The notes under the pieces were generated by a model that saw only the letters and a list, made by a program, of their open reading frames with translations, searched no databases and was not told where the DNA came from. From contig NZ_FOGO01000013.1 in the NCBI RefSeq assembly GCF_900111245.1, positions 71,384 through 135,383 on the forward strand: a DNA stretch of 64,000 bases, read 5' to 3'. The DNA comes from Streptomyces qinglanensis. GTDB lineage: Bacteria > Actinomycetota > Actinomycetes > Streptomycetales > Streptomycetaceae. A program made the position numbers and the translations under genes. This document shows positions 58,831 to 64,000 of the stretch, in pieces (the first letter of the stretch is position 1; every line of letters begins with the position of its first letter).

Positions 58831-59685
58831 ATGCCTCAGCACATCTCCGGGCCCGACCGCACCGCCGCAGCGGCCGCCGCAGCCGCGCGCATCGTGGTCG
58901 ACGACGATACGCCCAGGACTGCGCCCAGCTCGCTGGATGAACTCTGGCGGTCCTACAAGGCCACAGCGGACAGCGCGCTGCGCGAACAGCTCATCCTGCA
59001 CTATTCGCCACTGGTCAAATACGTCGCGGGCAGGGTCAGCGTCGGCCTGCCGTCCAATGTCGAGCAGGCAGACTTCGTCTCCTCCGGGGTCTTCGGACTC
59101 ATCGACGCCATCGAGAAGTTCGACCCCTCCCGCTCCATCAAATTCGAGACCTACGCCATCACCCGCATCCGGGGCGCGATGATCGACGAACTGCGGGCGC
59201 TGGACTGGATCCCCCGGTCGGTGCGGCAGAAGGCCCGTGCCGTGGAGCGCGCCTACGCCACCCTCGAGGCCCGGCTCCGGCGCAGCCCCTCCGAGTCGGA
59301 GGTCGCCGAGGAGATGGGCATCGAGACGGAGGAACTGCACGGCGTCTTCAGCCAGTTGTCCCTGGCGAACGTGGTGGCTCTGGAAGAACTGCTGCACGTC
59401 GGAGGGGACGGCGGCGACCGGCTGAGTCTGGTGGACACGCTGGAGGACACCGCGGCCGACAACCCCGTCGAGGTCGCCGAGGACCGGGAGCTGCGCCGGT
59501 TGCTGGCGCGTGCCATCAACACCCTCCCCGAACGGGAGAAGACGGTGGTGACCCTCTACTACTACGAAGGTCTCACCCTCGCCGAGATCGGCCAGGTTCT
59601 CGGGGTCACGGAGAGCAGGGTCAGCCAGATCCACACCAAATCGGTTCTGCAGCTCCGCGCCAAACTCGCCGACGCGGGGCGCTGA
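58831..59685 (+). CDS. whiG: Sporulation sigma factor WhiG
   Basis: The 284-residue product is a FliA-like sigma-28-type factor that starts aerial hyphae on the path to sporulation in Streptomyces, with targets such as whiH and whiI. Region 2 (SGVFGLIDAIEKFDPSRSIKFETYA), region 3 (WIPRSVRQKARAVERA) and region 4 with its helix-turn-helix (LTLAEIGQVLGVTESRVSQIHT) are clear. ATG 58831 follows AAGGCG. In S. coelicolor its activity is held in check by an anti-sigma factor (RsiG) with c-di-GMP. The 295-base upstream gap contains TTGACC (58547-58552) without a good -10. Confidence 0.96.
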   Translation: MPQHISGPDRTAAAAAAAARIVVDDDTPRTAPSSLDELWRSYKATADSALREQLILHYSPLVKYVAGRVSVGLPSNVEQADFVSSGVFGLIDAIEKFDPSRSIKFETYAITRIRGAMIDELRALDWIPRSVRQKARAVERAYATLEARLRRSPSESEVAEEMGIETEELHGVFSQLSLANVVALEELLHVGGDGGDRLSLVDTLEDTAADNPVEVAEDRELRRLLARAINTLPEREKTVVTLYYYEGLTLAEIGQVLGVTESRVSQIHTKSVLQLRAKLADAGR

Positions 59686-61388
59686 CCCAGCCGGTCGTGC
59701 GGGACCCGTGCAACTTTCGACCGTCCCTCCGTAAGCTGGGGGCGTGCCCAGGATTCGAGCGGCCTCCGTGGCCGAGCACCGGACGATGCAGCGCGCGGCC
59801 CTGTTGGACGCCGCCAGGTCACTGCTGTCCGAGGGCGGCACGGAAGCCCTGACCTTCCCCGCCCTCGCGCAGCGCACCGGCTTGGCGCGCTCCTCCGTCT
59901 ATGAGTACTTCCGCTCCCGCGCCGCGGTCGTCGAAGAGCTGTGCGCTGCCGACTTCCCGGTGTGGGCAGCCGAGGTCGAGTCGGCGATGCGGGCCGCACC
60001 GACGCCCGAGGGCAAGGTCGAGGCATACGTCCGCAGACAGTTGGCCCTGGTCGGGGACCGTCGTCACCGCGCCGTCGTCGCGATCTCCGCGGGCGAGCTG
60101 GACGCCGGGGCCCGCGAGCGGATCCGCGCCGCACACGGGGGGCTGATCTCCATGGTCGTCGAGGCGCTCGGTGAACTCGGCCACGCCCGGCCCCGCCTCG
60201 TCGCCGTGCTGCTGCAGGGCGTCGTGGACGCGGGAGTGCGCCGCATCGAGCTCGGGGCCGCCGAGGACCCGGAGCAGATCGCCGAGGCCGCCGTCTCCAT
60301 GGCACTGAGCGGCGTCCGGGGCTGACAGCGGACAGAGGGTCGGCGTCGAAGGGCGAACGCTCCGCCTCCCGGCATCCGGCCGGCCGGCCACCGCTCGCGG
60401 GCCGCGGCGTGGCCCGGGACCTGCCGTCGATCCGCCGGTGCGCCCAGAGCGCGCCCAGTGCCAGAACAGAGGCGCAGATGCTTGCGGCCGGGCCGCCTCC
60501 GCCGACCGCAGTCGCCGCCCGCTGCGCCCGGCCCGCTCCGCCGTCCTTCGCTGCCCGCCGCTGCGGCGGCGCACTGTCCTCACCCGGCACCGGCACCCCG
60601 CGAACCGGCAGCAGCCGGGAGGGTCCGCCGAGGAGCGCGGCGGGCAGCAGGGAGAGCGGGTCGAGGTAGCGCTTGCCCCGCAGCAGCCCCCAGTGCAGGC
60701 AGGCGCGTGGACAGTGAGTGCCGCGCAGGAGCGTGCCCACCCGCTGGCCCGCCCGCACCCGGTCGCCCTTGTGCACGGAGGGCCGCACCGGCTGGTACGT
60801 CGTCCGCAGCGGAGGCCGCCCCGAGCCGCCGAGCTCGATGGACACCACCCACTTTCCCGCGACCCGTCCGGCGAACGACACCCGGCCCGCCGCCACCGCG
60901 CGCACCGGCTGCCCGGCACCGGACGCGAGGTCGACCCCACGGTGGCCCGCCGCCCACGGTTCGGGCGGCGGGTCCCAGCCGCGCGACACCCGCGGCCGTC
61001 GGGCACCGCCTCTTCCCCGGACCGGCCAAGCCCTCCCCGTCACGGGAGGAACCGCTTCCCGGCCCGGGGGATCGCGGTCTCCGGACGCGTGGCTCGGCCC
61101 GCTCCCCGCTCCCGCGGCCGCATGGGCGTCTCCGGCCGCGGACAGCTTCACGGCACGGGCCTCCGCAGATGCGGCAGCCGTGCCCGCGCGGGGAAGGCAG
61201 CCCAGCCAGACCAGCAGCCCCAGCAGCACGACCGCTCGCGCCACCGCGTGTCCGGCGGCGCGAGCGGCTCTCCGTTGCCGCGGAGCGCGGGAACGGAGAG
61301 GCCGGGAACGTGGAGTCCGGGAACGGAGAGTCCGGGAGGTCGGGAGAGCGCGGCGTGAGCCGTCGTCCGGGAAGGTGTGCTGTTCCAT
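59562..61388 (-). CDS. M23-family peptidase-like protein, frame without early stop
   Basis: The frame begins at ATG 61388 with an Arg-rich stretch, a hydrophobic signal (~45-68, AVARAVVLLGLLVWLGCL) and an M23 (LytM) domain (~140-250) with the first metal ligands H149-x3-D153. The usual HxH motif is C230-L-H232. After a second hydrophobic helix (~301-316) the frame has no stop codon. From about residue 354 it lies opposite tetR, and it ends only at 59562, inside the antisense of whiG. The extracellular peptidase core is believable, but the true end of the protein is not known; a shorter product ending near the helix is likelier than 608 residues. Confidence 0.65.
   Translation of the reverse strand: MEQHTFPDDGSRRALPTSRTLRSRTPRSRPLRSRAPRQRRAARAAGHAVARAVVLLGLLVWLGCLPRAGTAAASAEARAVKLSAAGDAHAAAGAGSGPSHASGDRDPPGREAVPPVTGRAWPVRGRGGARRPRVSRGWDPPPEPWAAGHRGVDLASGAGQPVRAVAAGRVSFAGRVAGKWVVSIELGGSGRPPLRTTYQPVRPSVHKGDRVRAGQRVGTLLRGTHCPRACLHWGLLRGKRYLDPLSLLPAALLGGPSRLLPVRGVPVPGEDSAPPQRRAAKDGGAGRAQRAATAVGGGGPAASICASVLALGALWAHRRIDGRSRATPRPASGGRPAGCREAERSPFDADPLSAVSPGRRSVPWRRRPRRSAPGPRRPRARCGALPRPRRPAAARRRGGAGRGRVHRAPRRPWRSAPRVRRGSARGPRRPARPRRSRRRRGDDGPRPGPTVCGRMPRPCPRASVRPASPTRPRLPTPGSRQRTALRRPRRGSGSTHRRRSAPSRCAARGRGRSGLPCRPRTAVTWRRPTGPRAASSGARPRRPLESWARPQLTEGRSKVARVPHDRLGQRPASASLARSCRTDLVWIWLTLLSVTPRTWPISARVRPS
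59744..60325 (+). CDS. TetR-family transcriptional regulator
   Basis: The 193-residue product has an N-terminal TetR helix-turn-helix (~15-65: LLDAARSLLSEGGTEALTFPALAQRTGLARSSVYEYF) and a helical ligand-binding half that I cannot assign. GTG start at 59744, 58 bases after whiG. The target genes are unknown; the usual guess is a neighbour or itself. The whole gene is antisense to the reading frame of the minus-strand peptidase gene. Confidence 0.9.
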   Translation: MPRIRAASVAEHRTMQRAALLDAARSLLSEGGTEALTFPALAQRTGLARSSVYEYFRSRAAVVEELCAADFPVWAAEVESAMRAAPTPEGKVEAYVRRQLALVGDRRHRAVVAISAGELDAGARERIRAAHGGLISMVVEALGELGHARPRLVAVLLQGVVDAGVRRIELGAAEDPEQIAEAAVSMALSGVRG

Positions 61389-61941
61389 GGGAGAACGGTG
61401 GCCCGGTGCGCCGTCGCGCGGGGATCATGGCCCGAAGCTGTGGACAACCGACCGGCTGTGGACAGCTCCGTCACCCGGACGAGGGAGATCGGGGCGGCAG
61501 GGGAGCGGCTGCGAGGCCGTTCCGCGCTCATCACCCGTGCGAGGGCCTGCGGCCGGGCGGCATTCCGGTTCTTCTGCTCTGGTTCCCCAGCCCTGCGCCG
61601 GTCCCCCCGTCGGTCCCCCTCCCCGCACTGGCGCCGCGCCGTTGGCCCCCGCGGAGCTCTCGCGCCCTCCGAGGGTTCTCCCGTGCCCGACGCCCCGGTA
61701 GGGCTCCCGGCCCCCGGCGGGCGCGGCGCCCCTCCGCGGTCCCGTACACTGCTGGTGCGGCCCGGGTGACCGGGCTGACTTCGCACGCCCCGCCATCCTC
61801 ACCCGGTGGCCGCGCATCTCGGTCCCAGGAAGGGTCCCGGACTCCACACCGGAACCCTCCGGGCGGCGCGTCGGGGGCGTCAGGCAAGCGGGGGCGTCCG
61901 GCCTCCGCTGACGACAACCGAGTACACCAAGGAGAACGGCC
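61389..61941. other. Divergent region before rpsB, DnaA-like boxes and leader
   Basis: About 553 bases hold no gene. They contain two DnaA-box-like 9-mers on the minus strand (61439-61447 and 61457-61465). A TACACT hexamer (61745-61750) is a plausible -10 for rpsB with no good -35. That would leave a ~190-base rpsB leader, long enough for autoregulation by S2, though I cannot see a defined structure. Confidence 0.45.
61439..61465 (-). promoter_or_regulatory. Pair of DnaA-box-like 9-mers
   Basis: TGTGGACAA (61439-61447) is the exact complement of the Streptomyces DnaA box TTGTCCACA; TGTGGACAG (61457-61465) differs at one base. They start 18 bases apart, as in the pair near 54740. Confidence 0.4.
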
Positions 61942-62850
61942 ATGGCCGTCGTCACGATGCGGGAGCTGCTGGAGAGCGGCGTCCACTTCGGGCACCAGAC
62001 CCGCCGCTGGAACCCGAAGATGAAGCGCTTCATCTTCACCGAGCGCAACGGCATCTACATCATCGACCTGCTCCAGTCGCTGTCGTACATCGACCGCGCC
62101 TACGAGTTCGTCAAGGAGACCGTCGCCCACGGCGGCTCCATCATGTTCGTCGGCACCAAGAAGCAGGCCCAGGAGGCCATCGCCGAGCAGGCCACCCGCG
62201 TGGGCATGCCCTACGTGAACCAGCGCTGGCTCGGCGGCATGCTCACCAACTTCTCGACGGTCTACAAGCGGCTGCAGCGCCTCAAGGAGCTGGAGCAGAT
62301 CGACTTCGAGGACGTGGCCGCCTCCGGTCTCACCAAGAAGGAGCTGCTGGTCCTCTCCCGCGAGAAGGCCAAGCTGGAGAAGACCCTCGGTGGTATCCGC
62401 GAGATGCAGAAGGTGCCCAGCGCCGTCTGGATCGTGGACACCAAGAAGGAGCACATCGCGGTCGGCGAGGCGCGCAAGCTCAACATCCCGGTGGTGGCGA
62501 TCCTCGACACCAACTGCGACCCCGACGAGGTCGACTACAAGATCCCGGGCAACGACGACGCGATCCGCTCCGTCACCCTGCTGACCCGCGTGATCGCCGA
62601 CGCCGTGGCCGAGGGCCTCATCGCCCGTTCGTCCGGCGGCTCCGGCGAGGGCAAGGGCGAGAAGGCCGCCGGTGAGCCGCTGGCCGAGTGGGAGCGTGAC
62701 CTCCTCGAGGGCGAGAAGGCCGCCGAGAAGCCCGCCGAGGCCGAGGCCGAGAAGCCCGCCGAGGCCGAGGCCGAGGCCCAGCCCGCCGCTGAGGCTGCCG
62801 AGGCCGCCGAGGGCGAGCAGGCGGCGGCCCCCGCCGAGCAGCAGGGCTGA
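61942..62850 (+). CDS. rpsB: 30S ribosomal protein S2
   Basis: The 302-residue product starts MAVVTMRELLESGVHFGHQTRRWNPKM, the S2 signature, and contains GTKKQAQ, NQRWLGGMLTN and NIPVVAILDTNCDP. Typical S2 is ~240-260 residues; the last ~65 here are an Ala/Glu/Lys-rich tail (EKPAEAEAE repeats) common in Streptomyces. ATG 61942 follows AAGGAGA. tsf lies downstream after a hairpin-rich gap. Confidence 0.97.
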   Translation: MAVVTMRELLESGVHFGHQTRRWNPKMKRFIFTERNGIYIIDLLQSLSYIDRAYEFVKETVAHGGSIMFVGTKKQAQEAIAEQATRVGMPYVNQRWLGGMLTNFSTVYKRLQRLKELEQIDFEDVAASGLTKKELLVLSREKAKLEKTLGGIREMQKVPSAVWIVDTKKEHIAVGEARKLNIPVVAILDTNCDPDEVDYKIPGNDDAIRSVTLLTRVIADAVAEGLIARSSGGSGEGKGEKAAGEPLAEWERDLLEGEKAAEKPAEAEAEKPAEAEAEAQPAAEAAEAAEGEQAAAPAEQQG

Positions 62851-62855
62851 CCCAC

Positions 62856-62878
62856 GGCCCACGTGGATCACGTGGGCC
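62856..62878 (+). terminator. First hairpin between rpsB and tsf
   Basis: A perfect 10-bp stem (62856-62865 with 62869-62878) closes a GAT loop, starting five bases after the rpsB stop. It may slow ribosomes or attenuate transcription into tsf. Confidence 0.65.
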
Positions 62879-62893
62879 CACAGGTCTGCGGTG

Positions 62894-62924
62894 GGACGGC
62901 GGGGGCCGGGTGCCCCCGCCGTCC
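62894..62924 (+). terminator. Second hairpin between rpsB and tsf
   Basis: A perfect 13-bp stem (62894-62906 with 62912-62924) closes a CGGGT loop. No U-tract follows. Together with the hairpin just before it, this forms a double stem-loop. Confidence 0.75.
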
Positions 62925-62997
62925 AGCCGTGAGCTGAGCCGGTCCCGTGTGACTCCGAACCAACCTCACCGACTTTCCGAGAAGAGATTCACAGACC

Positions 62998-63834
62998 ATG
63001 GCGAACTACACCGCCGCCGACGTCAAGAAGCTCCGGGAGCTGACCGGCGCCGGCATGATGGACTGCAAGAAGGCGCTGGACGAGGCCGAGGGCAACGTCG
63101 ACAAGGCCGTCGAGGTTCTGCGCGTCAAGGGCCAGAAGGGCGTGGCCAAGCGCGAGAGCCGCACCGCCGAGAACGGCGCGGTCATCACCCGCATCGCCGC
63201 CGACAGCGCCACCGGCGTGCTGGTCGAGCTCAAGTGCGAGACGGACTTCGTTGCCAAGGGTGAGAAGTTCCTCGCCGCAGCCGAGGCCATCGCCGCGCAC
63301 ATCGAGGCCACCTCCCCGGCCGACATCGACGCGCTGCTCGCCTCCGAGATCGAGTCGGGCAAGACCGTGCAGGCGTACGTCGACGAGGCCAACGCAAGCC
63401 TCGGCGAGAAGATCGTGCTGGACCGCTTCGCACAGTTCTCCGGTGCCTTCGTCGGCTCCTACCTGCACCGCACCAGCCCGGACCTGCCCCCGCAGGTCGG
63501 TGTGCTGGTCGAGCTGGACGCGGCGAACGAGGAGATCGCCAAGGACGTCGCGCAGCACATCGCCGCCTTCGCCCCGGCGTACCTGACCCGCGAGGACATC
63601 CCGGAGGAGACGGTCGCCAACGAGCGCCGCATCGCCGAGGAGACCGCCCGCGAGGAGGGCAAGCCCGAGGCTGCCCTGCCGAAGATCATCGAGGGCCGGG
63701 TCAACGGCTTCTTCAAGGAGAACACCCTCCTGGACCAGCCTTTCGCCAAGGACAACAAGAAGTCCGTGCAGAAGGTCCTGGAAGAGGCCGGTGTCTCGCT
63801 GAAGCGCTTCGCCCGCTTCCGCGTCGGCGCCTGA
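62998..63834 (+). CDS. tsf: Elongation factor Ts
   Basis: The 278-residue product is the guanine-nucleotide exchange factor for EF-Tu. It begins MANYTAADVKKLRELTGAGMMDCKKALDEAEG, with the EF-Ts signatures LREKTGAG-like and VELKCETDFVAKGEKF, and ends with a coiled-coil/C-terminal domain containing GRVNGFFKENTLLDQPF. ATG 62998 has GAGAAGAG upstream. It is close to the S. coelicolor length. Confidence 0.97.
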   Translation: MANYTAADVKKLRELTGAGMMDCKKALDEAEGNVDKAVEVLRVKGQKGVAKRESRTAENGAVITRIAADSATGVLVELKCETDFVAKGEKFLAAAEAIAAHIEATSPADIDALLASEIESGKTVQAYVDEANASLGEKIVLDRFAQFSGAFVGSYLHRTSPDLPPQVGVLVELDAANEEIAKDVAQHIAAFAPAYLTREDIPEETVANERRIAEETAREEGKPEAALPKIIEGRVNGFFKENTLLDQPFAKDNKKSVQKVLEEAGVSLKRFARFRVGA

Positions 63835-63963
63835 GGACCCCCGTTCCCGACGCACCCCGCGGCCGGTTCTGCTCGCTCGGGGGTGGAGCACACCGGGTAG
63901 TGCGCACGGAACCGGCACGGGCCCGATAAGGTCGGGCACAGGGCAGTTGTGACGAGGAGGCCA

Positions 63964-64000
63964 TTGCCGCAGAGGGAACCGCGAGGATCCGACGGCAATG
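63964..64000 (+). CDS. Possible start of the next gene (pyrH expected)
   Basis: AGGAGG (63955-63960) is followed three bases later by TTG 63964, opening a frame to the window edge; an ATG also occurs at 63998. In Streptomyces the gene after tsf is pyrH (UMP kinase), but the few codons seen here are not enough to identify it. The call rests on synteny and on the ribosome site. Confidence 0.3.
   Translation, partial: MPQREPRGSDGN

Overview
This window reads as a stretch of core chromosome from a Streptomyces species or close relative. The DNA is very GC-rich, codons end mostly in G or C, and GTG starts are common. The gene order gltX, ndgR-leuCD, hupS, recG-coaD, rnc-fpg, smc-glcP, ftsY-nsdA, amtB-glnK-glnD, ffh, rpsP-rimM-trmD-rplS, sipWXYZ, yraN-comM-dprA, whiG, rpsB-tsf matches what I know of the Streptomyces coelicolor chromosome. 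I saw no integrase, transposase, CRISPR array, phage genes or biosynthetic cluster. Assignments come from reading motifs and from memory of the families; no database search was run.

Layout. 0-3.2 kb: tail of a conservon GTPase gene, a fumarylacetoacetate-hydrolase-family gene overlapping gltX, then tRNA-Gln and two identical tRNA-Glu genes. 3.2-8 kb: the IclR regulator ndgR divergent from leuCD, then a small orphan gene and the histone-like hupS. 8-16.1 kb: a repeat-rich gap, a coenzyme F420 gene (minus strand), plsC-gpsA-ddl, two small minus-strand genes, and thiL-thiD. 16.2-26.3 kb: rpmB (minus), a DAK2/FakA-like gene, recG, rsmD, coaD, a coiled-coil DivIVA-like gene, the DUF177-rpmF-rnc-fpg block. 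26.5-34 kb: a CAP-domain secreted protein, acylphosphatase, a small coiled-coil protein, smc and the glucose permease glcP. 34-46 kb: a flavin-dependent oxidoreductase, ftsY, a primase/polymerase-fold gene, nsdA, the nitrogen operon amtB-glnK-glnD, then ffh and an acetyltransferase. 46.3-54.6 kb: a SprT-like metalloprotein, rpsP-khpA, rimM-trmD, rplS, four signal peptidase genes and a DUF2469 gene. 54.8-64 kb: yraN-comM-dprA, whiG, a TetR regulator, a minus-strand M23 peptidase, rpsB and tsf, with what may be the start of pyrH at the right edge.

The genes form functional sets: protein targeting and export (ftsY, ffh, four sip genes), translation (gltX with its three tRNA substrates, rpmB, rpmF, rpsP, rplS, rpsB, tsf, rimM, trmD), chromosome upkeep (smc, hupS, recG, fpg, dprA), nitrogen and carbon uptake (amtB-glnK-glnD, glcP), and development (nsdA, whiG). 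Many operon members overlap by 1, 4 or 8 bases, which suggests translational coupling. Gene ends are often marked by long perfect GC-rich hairpins without U-tracts.

No clearly novel multi-gene system was found. The points most worth a second look are: a minus-strand M23 peptidase frame with no stop until it has crossed the whole tetR gene and entered whiG; a 116-base sipX/sipY overlap; a probable CTG start on the DUF177 gene; a DprA with a 150-residue disordered front end; two intergenic pairs of DnaA-box-like 9-mers with the same 18-base spacing; and several short tandem repeat tracts between genes.
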